Part shown: one piece after another, positions 8,663-17,446 of the stretch
Layout of the letters: each line of letters begins with the position of its first letter
Position numbering within the stretch: position 1 is the stretch's first letter
Assembly: GCA_900469345.1 (NCBI GenBank)
Contig: UBWZ01000015.1
Location: forward strand, 100,970-164,969
Direction of reading: 5' to 3'
Origin: Hyphomicrobiales bacterium
GTDB taxonomy: Bacteria > Pseudomonadota > Alphaproteobacteria > Rhizobiales > Rhizobiaceae
Length of the DNA: 64,000 nt
Notes under the pieces: model-generated
Databases searched by the model: none
Told to the model about the DNA's origin: nothing
What the model saw: only the letters and a program-made list of their open reading frames with translations
Program-made: the position numbers and the translations under genes

Positions 8663-9304
8663 TTACCGCGCCTGCGTCAGCAGGATCTTGGCGGCAAACA
8701 CCGAGAACACGCCGGCAATCGTGTAGTCGAGCCCGCGCAGCACCTGCCGGTTCGCCTGCAGCCATGACGAGAGCCGGTGCGCAGCCAAAACGGCAATGAT
8801 GTTGACCGGCATGCCGACCACAATGAAATACAAGCCGAGGAAGACCAGCTTGCCGGTGACGTGCGGGTCGGTTGCCGTGACGAACTGCGGCAGGAAGGTC
8901 ATGAAGAAGATGATGACCTTGGGATTGAGTATGTTGACCCAGAAGCCGACGGACATGTTGGCGAGCGGGCTGCTCCTCGTCGCGTCGACCTTCTGAACCG
9001 AGAGGCTCGAGCCGAAGCGGATCGCCTGCAGAGCCAGCCAGAGAAGATAGGCGGCCCCGCCGGTCTTCAGGATGAAGAAGGCGGTGGGCGAGGCGGTGAT
9101 CAGCGCGGAAATGCCGAAGGCGACCAGAAGCGTGTGGCAGACGACACCGAAGCTCGTGCCGAGAACGACCCACATCGCAGGACCGCGGCCCTGGCCAAGC
9201 GCCCGGCTGATGGACAGGGTCATGTCCGGTCCGGGCGTCAGGGCGAGCAGCAGCGCTGCCGCGGTGAAGGTCAGAAGCGTGGCAAGGCTCGGGACGAAAT
9301 CCAT
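8663..9304 (-). CDS. LysE/RhtB family amino-acid exporter
   Basis: A 213-residue inner-membrane exporter with about six hydrophobic helices. Family signatures include LLALTPGPDMTLSISRALGQGR near residues 18-40, KTGGAAYLLWLA, and FWVNILNPKVIIFFMTFLPQF around residues 120-140. Substrates of the family are amino acids such as homoserine, threonine or lysine; the specific one cannot be read here. It converges on the ECF42 gene with nine bases between stop codons. The start has no good ribosome site and sits just beyond an extended hairpin. Confidence 0.9.
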   Translation of the reverse strand: MDFVPSLATLLTFTAAALLLALTPGPDMTLSISRALGQGRGPAMWVVLGTSFGVVCHTLLVAFGISALITASPTAFFILKTGGAAYLLWLALQAIRFGSSLSVQKVDATRSSPLANMSVGFWVNILNPKVIIFFMTFLPQFVTATDPHVTGKLVFLGLYFIVVGMPVNIIAVLAAHRLSSWLQANRQVLRGLDYTIAGVFSVFAAKILLTQAR

Positions 9305-9310
9305 GGACGT

Positions 9311-9356
9311 GCTCGACTGGCTAGATCAGATGCTTCTGATCTAGCCGGGATCGAGC
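9311..9356 (-). promoter_or_regulatory. Extended palindrome in the lysE-type leader
   Basis: A perfect 12-pair stem, ggctagatcaga (9319-9330) with tctgatctagcc (9335-9346), has a four-base loop. A further six-pair outer arm, gctcga (9311-9316) with tcgagc (9351-9356), is separated by short unpaired bases. It ends seven bases upstream of the exporter start (9304), and the outer arm includes the only GAG that could act as ribosome site. It may be a translational switch or a regulator-binding palindrome; there is no T-run to make it a terminator. Confidence 0.55.
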
Positions 9357-9375
9357 TCCATGCCAATCCGCCGCC

Positions 9376-9485
9376 GTAAAGCGTGTTGCGATCTTTCACA
9401 GTCGGTCGCCCTGCACGCTTTATGTTTCTGCATGATCGCATGTCGGTGTCGCACAACCGCTGCATGCTTAGCGCGACATACCCTA
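9376..9485. repeat. Probable rhizobial intergenic palindromic repeat
   Basis: Taaagcgtg (9377-9385) is mirrored by cacgcttta (9414-9422), and a second part around 9437-9480 has mirrored ATGTCG/CGACAT and GTCGC/GCGAC segments. The layout and wording (CGATCTTTCA, GCATGATCGCATGTC, AACCGCTGCATGCTTAGCGC) resemble a repeat family that I recall as abundant between genes in Rhizobiaceae. It runs into the stop codon of the SDR gene. Confidence 0.5.
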
Positions 9486-10340
9486 GCGGCGGCTGATGAA
9501 CTGCTTCGATGCGTCGGCGTGGTCCGGATGCCAGCGCGACAGGGGAGGCCGGTTCTCGACGATATCGTGAACCGCCCAGATCATCCGCCGTTCGTCGGTG
9601 GCCCGGTCGACATCATTGTCGGGGCACAGGATGTAAAAGTCGCCGCGCGCCAGACTTTGCATCATAAAGTCGACGGTCTGTTCCGGCGTCCAGGCGGCAG
9701 CCGGCTTTTCGGTGCGGTCGCCCTTGGTCAGCCCGGTGTAGACGAAGCCGGGGATCAGCAGATGGGCCGAAACCTTGCACTCCGCGGTGTTGCGCAATTC
9801 GTGCTGGAGCGCTTCGGTGAAGGCTTTGACGCCCGCCTTGGCGACGTTGTAGGCCGGATCGCCGGGCGGCGTGGTGATGCCCTGCTTGGAGCCGGTATTG
9901 ATGATCAGCGCCGGCTCGCCATGGGCGATCATGGCCGGGCCGAAGATGCGGCTGCCGTTGACGACACCCATCAGGTTGACGCCGAGCACGTTATCCCAAT
10001 TCGCCTGGGGCCCGAACAGGCTGCTGCCGGGCTGGATGCCGGCGTTGTTCATCAGCACATGGATGCGGCCGAAACGCTGGATGACGGCGCGTTCGAGCGC
10101 TGCGATCTCGTCGGGCTTCGAGACATCGGTGCCGATCGCCGCGACGTCCTGCTCGCCGTCTTCGGCAAGAGCCGACACTTCGCGGCAGGCTGCGGCAAGG
10201 TTTTCGCCTTCCAGATCGGCCAGAACGACGGACAGGCCGAGCTGCGCAAAGTGCTTGGCTGCGGCAAGGCCGATGCCGGAGGCGGCGCCGGTGACGACGG
10301 CGACATTGTCCTTTTTCAGAGCGGGATGAGCGATGGTCAT
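9483..10340 (-). CDS. SDR-family NAD(P)-dependent oxidoreductase
   Basis: A 285-residue classical short-chain dehydrogenase. The cofactor motif TGAASGIG is at 17-24, ADL at 41-43 after the second strand, NNAG at 98-101, and the catalytic residues are Ser151, Tyr164 and Lys168 in YNVAK. An acidic residue after the second strand (Asp42) favours NAD over NADP. The substrate is unknown. AGGAG precedes the start at ideal distance. The last 80 residues, ending HADASKQFISRR, are longer than the minimal fold. Confidence 0.9.
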   Translation of the reverse strand: MTIAHPALKKDNVAVVTGAASGIGLAAAKHFAQLGLSVVLADLEGENLAAACREVSALAEDGEQDVAAIGTDVSKPDEIAALERAVIQRFGRIHVLMNNAGIQPGSSLFGPQANWDNVLGVNLMGVVNGSRIFGPAMIAHGEPALIINTGSKQGITTPPGDPAYNVAKAGVKAFTEALQHELRNTAECKVSAHLLIPGFVYTGLTKGDRTEKPAAAWTPEQTVDFMMQSLARGDFYILCPDNDVDRATDERRMIWAVHDIVENRPPLSRWHPDHADASKQFISRR

Positions 10341-10341
10341 G

Positions 10342-10366
10342 GGAACTCCTCTAAGACGCTGCTGTT
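10342..10366 (+). promoter_or_regulatory. Possible general-stress (EcfG/RpoE2-type) promoter before parDE
   Basis: GGAAC at 10342-10346 is followed by 18 bases and TT at 10365-10366, the spacing described for RpoE2-type promoters of rhizobia. The GGAAC also arises as the complement of the SDR gene's ribosome site, so the match may be chance. Confidence 0.25.
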
Positions 10367-10380
10367 CAAAGGTCCTGCGG

Positions 10381-10396
10381 GATATGGTACCCTATC
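10381..10396 (+). promoter_or_regulatory. Candidate ParD operator palindrome
   Basis: Gatatggtaccctatc is a 16-base palindrome with a single mismatched pair, centred on GGTACC, 43 bases before the parD start. Antitoxins with a ribbon-helix-helix domain bind such sites and repress their own operon. Confidence 0.45.
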
Positions 10397-10438
10397 AAGA
10401 CCTGTCAACGTGGCGGGTGTGCGACAAGGAGCAGGCGG

Positions 10439-10687
10439 ATGAACACGATCGCCTCGATCACCCTGGATGAGGAACTGGCCGAGTTTGTCCAGAAGAAGCT
10501 GGACGACGGGCGTTACGGCTCTGCGAGCGACGTCATCGAGGAGGCGCTGCGGCTTTTAAAGCAAAGCGAAGAGGATTCGCTCGCCGCCATTCGTGCCGCC
10601 ATCGAGGAGGGCGAGGCCTCCGGGGAACCGCAGCCATTCGACGCCGATGAATTTCTGAAAGAAATGCATCGCAAACATGTCCGGTGA
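10439..10687 (+). CDS. parD: ParD-type antitoxin (ribbon-helix-helix)
   Basis: An 82-residue antitoxin. Its N-terminal half is a ribbon-helix-helix DNA-binding and dimerisation domain (SITLDEELAEFVQKKLDDGR, then YGSASDVIEEALRLL). The C-terminal half (about 50-82) is the acidic toxin-binding tail. AGGAG precedes the ATG. It overlaps parE by 11 bases, the usual antitoxin-first order. The protein should neutralise ParE and autorepress the operon together with it. Confidence 0.92.
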   Translation: MNTIASITLDEELAEFVQKKLDDGRYGSASDVIEEALRLLKQSEEDSLAAIRAAIEEGEASGEPQPFDADEFLKEMHRKHVR

Positions 10688-10979
10688 GGCGAAACGCTAC
10701 AAACTTGCGCCGCGTGCAAGAGGAGACCTTGCTGAGATCTGGCGATACACCTTCGAAACCTGGTCTCGTGCACAAGCGGACGCCTATTACGGCGACATCA
10801 TCACTACGCTGGAAGCGCTTGCGAGCGGTCGCAAGCGCGGGAAGTCGATCGACAACATTCGTCCAGGATTTCTGAGCTGCCCTTGCGGCTCGCACTGGAT
10901 CGTCTACCGACCGATTGGTACGCAGTTCCTGATCGTCCGCATCCTGCACCAGAGGATGAACCTGTCGCGCCACCTCTGA
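10677..10979 (+). CDS. parE: ParE-type toxin (RelE/ParE superfamily)
   Basis: A 100-residue toxin. ParE signatures are [22 protein letters not shown] near the start, a central [18 protein letters not shown] and a C-terminal [17 protein letters not shown]. ParE toxins poison DNA gyrase; this mechanism is known for characterised members and inferred here. It appears intact. It lies directly upstream of argG, to which it has no evident functional tie. Confidence 0.92.
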   Translation: MSGEAKRYKLAPRARGDLAEIWRYTFETWSRAQADAYYGDIITTLEALASGRKRGKSIDNIRPGFLSCPCGSHWIVYRPIGTQFLIVRILHQRMNLSRHL

Positions 10980-11089
10980 TCATCCCCACCCCGCTTCCCC
11001 TTGCGTGGCTTGGCAAACTCGCTAAAAGTGCCGCAACCCCAAGAGCCGGCGCTGATGCGCCCCCACCCGCAGACGGACCTGTAACAGAC

Positions 11090-12313
11090 ATGGCACTTCC
11101 GAAAGACGTAAAGAAAGTCGTCCTCGCCTATTCCGGCGGCCTCGATACCTCGATCATCCTGAAATGGCTGCAGACCGAACTGGGCGCCGAAGTCGTGACC
11201 TTCACCGCCGATCTCGGCCAGGGCGAAGAGCTGGAGCCGGCCCGCAAGAAGGCCGAGATGCTCGGCATCAAGGAAATCTACATCGAGGACGTGCGCGAGG
11301 AGTTCGTGCGCGATTTCGTGTTCCCGATGTTCCGCGCCAATGCCGTCTACGAAGGCGTCTATCTGCTCGGCACCTCGATCGCGCGACCGCTGATCTCCAA
11401 GCACCTGATCGAGATCGCCCGCAAGACGGGCGCCGACGCGATCGCGCACGGCGCGACCGGCAAGGGCAACGACCAGGTCCGTTTCGAGCTTTCGGCCTAT
11501 GCGCTCAACCCGGACATCAAGGTCATCGCACCCTGGCGCGACTGGAGCTTCAAGAGCCGCACCGATCTGCTGAAGTTCGCCGAGGAAAACCAGATCCCGG
11601 TTGCCAAGGACAAGATGGGCGAAGCGCCGTTCTCGGTCGACGCCAACCTGCTGCACTCCTCCTCCGAGGGCAAGGTTCTGGAAGATCCGGCCGTCGAGGC
11701 GCCGGAATACGTGCACATGCGCACCATTTCGCCGGAAGCGGCACCCGACAAGGCGACGGTCATCAAGGTCGGCTTCCGCAAGGGCGATGCCTGCTCGATC
11801 AACGGCGTCGAAATGTCGCCCGCGACGCTTCTGGCCGAGCTCAACGCTTATGGCCGCGACAACGGCATCGGCCGTCTCGATCTCGTCGAAAACCGCTATG
11901 TCGGCATGAAGAGCCGCGGCGTCTACGAAACGCCCGGCGGCACCATCCTGCTTGCTGCACACCGTGCGATCGAAAGCATCACGCTCGACCGGGGTGCTGC
12001 GCATCTCAAGGACGAACTGATGCCGCGCTATGCGGAGCTCATCTATTTCGGCTTCTGGTTCTCGCCCGAGCGCGAGATGCTGCAGGCGGCCATCGACCGG
12101 AGCCAGGAGCATGTGGAAGGCGAAGTGACGCTGAAGCTCTACAAGGGCAATGTCATGGTGATCGGCCGCGAAAGCGAGAAGTCGCTTTACTCGGACAAGC
12201 TGGTCACCTTCGAGGACGACCAGGGCGCCTACGACCAGAAGGATGCGGCCGGCTTCATCAAGCTCAACGCGCTGCGCCTGCGCACGCTCGCCAAGCGCAA
12301 TCTGTCGAAGTAA
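11090..12313 (+). CDS. argG: Argininosuccinate synthase
   Basis: A 407-residue enzyme that joins citrulline and aspartate with ATP to form argininosuccinate, the penultimate step of arginine synthesis. The PP-loop AYSGGLDTS is at residues 13-21, and [13 protein letters not shown] and the EGKVLEDP region follow in family order. The open frame continues 69 codons upstream without homology, so the ATG at 11090 ([17 protein letters not shown]) is used. The 110 bases after parE presumably hold its promoter. A strong terminator follows. Confidence 0.96.
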   Translation: MALPKDVKKVVLAYSGGLDTSIILKWLQTELGAEVVTFTADLGQGEELEPARKKAEMLGIKEIYIEDVREEFVRDFVFPMFRANAVYEGVYLLGTSIARPLISKHLIEIARKTGADAIAHGATGKGNDQVRFELSAYALNPDIKVIAPWRDWSFKSRTDLLKFAEENQIPVAKDKMGEAPFSVDANLLHSSSEGKVLEDPAVEAPEYVHMRTISPEAAPDKATVIKVGFRKGDACSINGVEMSPATLLAELNAYGRDNGIGRLDLVENRYVGMKSRGVYETPGGTILLAAHRAIESITLDRGAAHLKDELMPRYAELIYFGFWFSPEREMLQAAIDRSQEHVEGEVTLKLYKGNVMVIGRESEKSLYSDKLVTFEDDQGAYDQKDAAGFIKLNALRLRTLAKRNLSK

Positions 12314-12331
12314 GGTTTTTTCGAAACGTCG

Positions 12332-12365
12332 AGGCCCGCTTTCCAACAGGAGGGCGGGCCTTTTT
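12332..12365 (+). terminator. Rho-independent terminator after argG
   Basis: Aggcccgc (12332-12339) pairs with gcgggcct (12354-12361), followed by TTTTT. It lies between the convergent argG and MarR genes. Confidence 0.85.
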
Positions 12366-12394
12366 CTATTCTGTTTTTATTCTGAAGGTCGGTT

Positions 12395-12967
12395 CTATTC
12401 CGCCGACCGGCGCCGTTCCGCTGTTTTGGCCGGCGCGGCTTTCTTCGTGTCCGTCCCATCAGTGCCCGGCTGCGCGCCCTGACTGGTCGCCTGAAGACCG
12501 GCCGTCAGCAACCGCAGGCCCTCCGTCAGGCGCTCGCGGTGTTCCGGATCGATGCCCTGCATTGCCCGGTCGACCACATCGCCGACTTCGGCGCGGATGG
12601 CGGCAAGGATCTCGGTCGAGGCGGGCGTCAGAGTGATGCGCTTGGCACGGCGGTCGGCAGCGCAGGGCTGCCGCTCGACAAGTCCCAGGCCCTGCAGCCG
12701 ATCGAGATAGGCGCACAGCGTCATCGGCTCGACCCCCATGCGGGCTGCAATGTCGAGCTGGCGGCTTCCGTCGGTCGCCGCGATGCTGACGAGTGCGCGG
12801 GCCTCGCCCGGCGTCAGGCCAAGCCCGGCGCCCGCGACGCGTTTCTCGAAAGCAGTGCGCAGCAGGCGCGCGGCATCGCCGATCAGGAAGGCGAGATCGC
12901 TGGTTTCAGGCGGGTGAGCGGGCGTCGGGTCGGAATGGGTCATGGCCGCGGGGGTACCCTTTTTCAT
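12395..12967 (-). CDS. MarR family transcriptional regulator
   Basis: A 190-residue winged-helix regulator. The DNA-binding part spans about residues 55-115 (LTPGEARALVSIAA, LDIAARMGVEPMTLCAYLDRL, GLVERQPCAADRRAKRITLT). The C-terminal 30 residues are a basic Ala/Lys-rich tail. An inner ATG at 12943 is an alternative start; neither has a strong ribosome site. It is divergent from the M3 oligopeptidase, and a near-palindrome lies just ahead of its start, so autoregulation is plausible. The ligand is unknown. Confidence 0.88.
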   Translation of the reverse strand: MKKGTPAAMTHSDPTPAHPPETSDLAFLIGDAARLLRTAFEKRVAGAGLGLTPGEARALVSIAATDGSRQLDIAARMGVEPMTLCAYLDRLQGLGLVERQPCAADRRAKRITLTPASTEILAAIRAEVGDVVDRAMQGIDPEHRERLTEGLRLLTAGLQATSQGAQPGTDGTDTKKAAPAKTAERRRSAE

Positions 12968-12974
12968 TCACAGG

Positions 12975-12989
12975 CGGAATTGAATTCGG
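12975..12989 (-). promoter_or_regulatory. Candidate MarR operator
   Basis: Cggaattgaattcgg is a 15-base palindrome with one mismatched pair besides the centre, eight bases upstream of the MarR start and within the divergent promoter region. Size and position fit an autorepression site. Confidence 0.35.
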
Positions 12990-13119
12990 CGTGTGCGCAA
13001 CGTCATCAACAGCCTGGCCACGTCTCGACAGATCGAGATCGAATGCCCATGTTGGGGTAGATGCAGTTCGCCGCTGCTTGTTCCCATCCATCCGGACCAT
13101 TCTTTCGAAAGGCTCAATC

Positions 13120-15207
13120 ATGGCACATCCCCCCTTCAATCCTGCTCTTGTCGAATGGCGCGGACATCACGGGCTGCCGCAGTTCGACGCGGTGAAGGAC
13201 GAGGATTTTGCGGCCGGATTCGAGGCAGCGCTCAGCGCCCACGACGCGGAGATCGATGCGATCGCCAACAATGCCGAGGCGCCGGACTTCGACAACACGG
13301 TCGTCGCCCTGGAGATCGCCGGCGACGAGCTGTCGCGCGTTTCCGCGCTGTTCTGGGGCAAGGCGGGCGCCCATACGAACGAGGCAATCCAGGCACTGGA
13401 GCGCGACATCGCACCTAAGATGTCGCGTCACTATTCCAGGATCGGCATGAACGCGGCGCTGTTTGCCCGGATCGACCAGTTGTGGGAGACGCGGAAGTCG
13501 CTCGACCTCAGTGTCGAGCAGGAGCGCGTGCTGGAGCGCCACTGGAAGGGTTTCGTGCGAGCAGGCGCAAAGCTGCCGAAGGACGACCAGGAGCGGCTGG
13601 CGCAAATCAACGAGCGGCTGGCGGGCCTTGGCGCAAGTTTCGGCCAGAACGTGCTGGGTGACGAAAAGGCGTGGTCGCTGAAGCTGAGCGACGAGGCCGA
13701 TCTCGACGGCCTTCCGCCATTCCTGATCGATGCCATGCAGTCGGCGGCGCGCGAACGCGGCGAGGACGGTGGCGCCATGGTGACGCTGTCGCGGTCGATC
13801 ATCGAACCGTTCCTGACGTTTTCGACCCGACGGGAACTGCGCGAGCAGGCTTTCCAAGCCTGGGTTGCCCGCGGCGCCAATGGCGGCGAACGCGACAATC
13901 TGGAGATCGTGCGCGAAACGCTGGCCTTGCGGGCCGAGAAAGCAAAGCTGCTGGGCTATGAGACGTTTGCAGCCTTCAAGCTCGACAACACCATGGCCAA
14001 GACGCCGGAAACCGTAAACGGCCTGCTGCACAGTGTCTGGGACAAGGCGCGCAGGAAGGCCCTGGAGGAAGAGGCGAGCCTTGCCGGCCTGATTGCCGAA
14101 GAGGGCGCGAACCATCCGGTGATGCCCTGGGACTGGCGCCACTATTCCGAAAAGCTGCGCCAGCGGATGTTCGACTTCTCCGAGTCGGAGCTCAAGCCCT
14201 ACCTGCAGCTCGAAAAGGTGATCCAGGCCTGCTTCGACGTCGCGGGGCGGCTGTTCGGGATCACGGTCAAGGAAGTCAACGATGTGCCGGTCTACCATCC
14301 CGATGTGCGGGTGTTCGAGATCCGCGACGAAGCGGGTGGGCTGAAGGCGCTGTTTCTCGGCGACTATTTTGCCCGCTCCTCGAAGCGGTCCGGCGCCTGG
14401 ATGAGTTCCTTCCAGTCGCAGCACAAGCTGCCGCTGAAGAAAGGCACCAAGGGCGAGCTGCCGATCATCTACAATGTGTGCAATTTCGCCAAGCCGGCCG
14501 CGGGCAAGCCTGCGCTGCTGTCGCTCGACGACGCGCGCACGCTGTTCCACGAGTTCGGCCACGGCCTGCACGGCATGCTGTCGGACGTCACCTATCCGTC
14601 CGTCGCCGGGACCAGCGTGTCACGCGATTTCGTCGAACTCCCGTCGCAGCTCTACGAACACTGGCTGACGGTGCCGGAGATCCTGACCACCTATGCCGTC
14701 CACTATGAGACCGGCGAGCCGATGCCGAAGGCACTGCTCGACAAGGTGCTGGCGGCCCGGACCTTCAATTCCGGTTTCAACACGGTGGAGTTCACCTCCT
14801 CGGCGCTGGTCGACATGGCCTTTCACACGCGTCCGCCGGCGGACAAGCCGATGGAGGTGCAGGAGGCGGTGCTGCAGGAACTCGGCCTGCCGCAGTCGAT
14901 CGTCATGCGCCACGCCACGCCGCATTTCCAGCACGTGTTTTCCGGCGACGGATATTCCGCCGGCTACTACTCCTACATGTGGTCGGAGGTGCTGGATGCC
15001 GACGCTTTTGCGGCCTTCGAGGAAACCGGCAACGCCTTCGATCCGGTCATGGCCCGCAAGCTGAAAAACAACATCTACGCGGTCGGCGGCTCGATCGATC
15101 CGGAAGACACCTACAAGGCCTTCCGCGGAAAGCTTCCCGATCCCGGTGCCATGCTGAAGAAAAAGGGGCTCGCCATGGCGGAGCAACTGGCCGGCAGCGA
15201 CGCCTGA
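13120..15207 (+). CDS. M3 family metallopeptidase (oligopeptidase A / Dcp type)
   Basis: A 695-residue zinc oligopeptidase that degrades short peptides in the cytoplasm. The catalytic HEFGH begins at His477, with a Glu-containing SRDFVELPSQLYEHW downstream providing the third ligand. GAFGDYFARSSKRSGAW-type and GYSAGYYSYMWSEVLDADAF blocks match the family. The ATG at 13120 follows GAAAGG; the open frame extends upstream without homology. Sequence alone does not separate oligopeptidase A from peptidyl-dipeptidase Dcp. No signal peptide is seen. Confidence 0.93.
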   Translation: MAHPPFNPALVEWRGHHGLPQFDAVKDEDFAAGFEAALSAHDAEIDAIANNAEAPDFDNTVVALEIAGDELSRVSALFWGKAGAHTNEAIQALERDIAPKMSRHYSRIGMNAALFARIDQLWETRKSLDLSVEQERVLERHWKGFVRAGAKLPKDDQERLAQINERLAGLGASFGQNVLGDEKAWSLKLSDEADLDGLPPFLIDAMQSAARERGEDGGAMVTLSRSIIEPFLTFSTRRELREQAFQAWVARGANGGERDNLEIVRETLALRAEKAKLLGYETFAAFKLDNTMAKTPETVNGLLHSVWDKARRKALEEEASLAGLIAEEGANHPVMPWDWRHYSEKLRQRMFDFSESELKPYLQLEKVIQACFDVAGRLFGITVKEVNDVPVYHPDVRVFEIRDEAGGLKALFLGDYFARSSKRSGAWMSSFQSQHKLPLKKGTKGELPIIYNVCNFAKPAAGKPALLSLDDARTLFHEFGHGLHGMLSDVTYPSVAGTSVSRDFVELPSQLYEHWLTVPEILTTYAVHYETGEPMPKALLDKVLAARTFNSGFNTVEFTSSALVDMAFHTRPPADKPMEVQEAVLQELGLPQSIVMRHATPHFQHVFSGDGYSAGYYSYMWSEVLDADAFAAFEETGNAFDPVMARKLKNNIYAVGGSIDPEDTYKAFRGKLPDPGAMLKKKGLAMAEQLAGSDA

Positions 15208-15420
15208 CCCGAAAGCGCGGCGCGGCGACCCTGGCTGCAGGGCGCGGCGCGGCCGTCGCCGATGATAGATAAGGAAGCCTGCATCCGAACGGCGCGATGC
15301 GGGCTGTCGGCGTGCATCGTCGCACGCCCCCTTTCGCAAATGCGAAAAAGCAGGTAAGAGGCCGCCAAGCGAATTCGGCGCCTCCCAAGTATTGCGCCTC
15401 AAACCTTAGAGATCTTTACC

Positions 15421-17244
15421 ATGAAAATGCGAAACATCGCGATCATCGCACACGTCGACCATGGGAAAACGACCCTTGTCGACGAGATTCTGAAGCAGTC
15501 GGGTTCCTTCCGCGAAAATCAGCGCACCGTCGAGCGCATGATGGACAGCAACGATCTCGAAAAAGAACGCGGCATCACCATTCTCGCCAAGGCGACCTCG
15601 ATCGAGTGGAAGGGTGTCCGCATCAACATCGTCGACACCCCCGGCCACGCCGACTTCGGTGGCGAAGTCGAGCGCATCCTGTCGATGGTCGATGGCGCGA
15701 TCGTTCTGGTCGACTCGTCAGAAGGCCCGATGCCGCAGACCAAGTTCGTGGTCTCCAAGGCTTTGAAGGTCGGCCTTCGCCCGATCGTCGCGATCAACAA
15801 GATCGACCGTCCTGACGGCCGCCACGAAGAAGTCATCAACGAGGTCTTCGACCTGTTCGCAAACCTCGATGCGACCGACGAGCAGCTCGACTTCCCGATC
15901 CTCTACGGTTCGGGTCGCGACGGCTGGATGAACGTCGCTCCGGAAGGCCCCAAGGACCAGGGTCTCGCACCGCTGCTGGACCTGGTGCTGGAACACGTTC
16001 CCGAGCCGAGCGTCGGCGACGAAGACGGCGCCTTCCGTATGATCGGCACGCTTCTCGAAGCCAACCCCTTCCTCGGCCGCGTCATCACCGGCCGCATCCA
16101 TTCCGGCTCGATCAAGCCGAACCAGTCGGTCAAGGTGCTGAGCCAGGACGGCAAGGTCGTCGAAACCGGCCGCATTTCCAAGATCCTCGCTTTCCGCGGC
16201 ATCGAGCGGACCGCCATCGACGAAGCCCATGCGGGCGACATCGTGGCGATTGCCGGCCTGTCCAAGGGCACGGTTGCCGACACGTTCTGCGATCCGTCCG
16301 TCACGGAAGCGCTGGCAGCCCAGCCGATCGACCCGCCGACCGTCACCATGTCCTTCCTCGTCAACGACAGCCCGCTTGCCGGCACCGAAGGTGACAAGGT
16401 CACCTCGCGCGTCATCCGCGACCGCCTGTTCAAGGAAGCCGAAGGCAACGTCGCGCTGAAGATCGAGGAATCGGAAGGCAAGGATTCGTTCTACGTGTCC
16501 GGCCGTGGCGAACTTCAGCTTGCCGTTCTGATCGAGACCATGCGTCGCGAAGGTTTCGAGCTTGCCGTATCGCGTCCGCGCGTCGTCATGCACAAGGACG
16601 AGAACGACAACGTCATGGAGCCGATCGAAGAAGTCGTGATCGACGTCGACGAAGAGCATTCCGGCGTGGTCGTGCAGAAGATGTCCGAGCGCAAGGCCGA
16701 ACTGGTCGAGCTTCGCCCGTCCGGCGGCAGCCGCGTTCGCCTGAAGTTCTTCGCACCGACGCGTGGCCTGATCGGCTACCAGTCCGAGCTTCTGACCGAC
16801 ACGCGCGGCACGGCGATCATGAACCGCCTGTTCCACGACTATCAGCCCTACAAGGGCGAGATCGGCGGCCGCACCAACGGCGTGCTGCTGTCGAACCAGT
16901 CCGGCGAAGCCGTCGCCTATGCGATGTTCAACCTCGAAGACCGCGGCCCGATGATCATCGAGCCGGGCGAAAAGGTCTACGCCGGCATGATCATCGGCAT
17001 CCACAGCCGGGACAACGACCTGGAAGTGAACGTGCTGAAGGGCAAGCAGCTCACCAACATCCGTTCGGCCGGCAAGGACGAAGCCGTCCGCCTGACGCCG
17101 CCGATCCGCATGACGCTCGACCGCGCTCTGTCGTGGATCCAGGACGACGAACTGATGGAAGTGACGCCGAAGAACATTCGTCTCCGCAAGACCTATCTCG
17201 ACGCCAACGACCGCAAGCGGTTCGGCAAGGCGAAGATCGCCTGA
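15421..17244 (+). CDS. typA: Translational GTPase TypA/BipA
   Basis: A 607-residue ribosome-associated GTPase involved in large-subunit assembly and stress adaptation. G1 is AHVDHGKTT (residues 10-18), the switch region is ERGITI, G3 is [16 protein letters not shown] and G4 is NKIDRP. The BipA-specific C-terminal half includes [17 protein letters not shown] and [20 protein letters not shown]. An ATG two codons further in is an alternative start. It is a single-gene unit with its own terminator. Confidence 0.96.
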   Translation: MKMRNIAIIAHVDHGKTTLVDEILKQSGSFRENQRTVERMMDSNDLEKERGITILAKATSIEWKGVRINIVDTPGHADFGGEVERILSMVDGAIVLVDSSEGPMPQTKFVVSKALKVGLRPIVAINKIDRPDGRHEEVINEVFDLFANLDATDEQLDFPILYGSGRDGWMNVAPEGPKDQGLAPLLDLVLEHVPEPSVGDEDGAFRMIGTLLEANPFLGRVITGRIHSGSIKPNQSVKVLSQDGKVVETGRISKILAFRGIERTAIDEAHAGDIVAIAGLSKGTVADTFCDPSVTEALAAQPIDPPTVTMSFLVNDSPLAGTEGDKVTSRVIRDRLFKEAEGNVALKIEESEGKDSFYVSGRGELQLAVLIETMRREGFELAVSRPRVVMHKDENDNVMEPIEEVVIDVDEEHSGVVVQKMSERKAELVELRPSGGSRVRLKFFAPTRGLIGYQSELLTDTRGTAIMNRLFHDYQPYKGEIGGRTNGVLLSNQSGEAVAYAMFNLEDRGPMIIEPGEKVYAGMIIGIHSRDNDLEVNVLKGKQLTNIRSAGKDEAVRLTPPIRMTLDRALSWIQDDELMEVTPKNIRLRKTYLDANDRKRFGKAKIA

Positions 17245-17276
17245 GCCAACCACGGCTTCAACCGGTCGACATCCGA

Positions 17277-17302
17277 CCCCGGCAGAGATGCCGGGGTTTT
17301 TT
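17277..17302 (+). terminator. Rho-independent terminator after typA
   Basis: Ccccggc (17277-17283) pairs with gccgggg (17290-17296), followed by six T. Confidence 0.88.
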
Positions 17303-17446
17303 GTTGGCTGCGGGCGGCGGATCTTGTCGTTCCGGTTAAGTTTGAGTTAACGTCCGGCTGTCGTCCACAGGAGAAGTCTGTGGGCAATCCGGAGGGATCG
17401 GCAATCGGTCTGGTGGAGGGCCCACGGCAGGACCTAAAGTCACGTT

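Noticed and set aside
10883..11089. In-frame extension of argG into parE
   Set aside because: The extra 69 codons match nothing in ArgG and overlap the parE coding sequence in another frame; the ATG at 11090 gives the family length.
15215..15253. Direct repeat gcgcggcgcggc at 15215-15226 and 15242-15253
   Set aside because: Two copies of a very G+C-rich, low-complexity 12-mer downstream of a gene are not enough to call a regulatory or mobile repeat.
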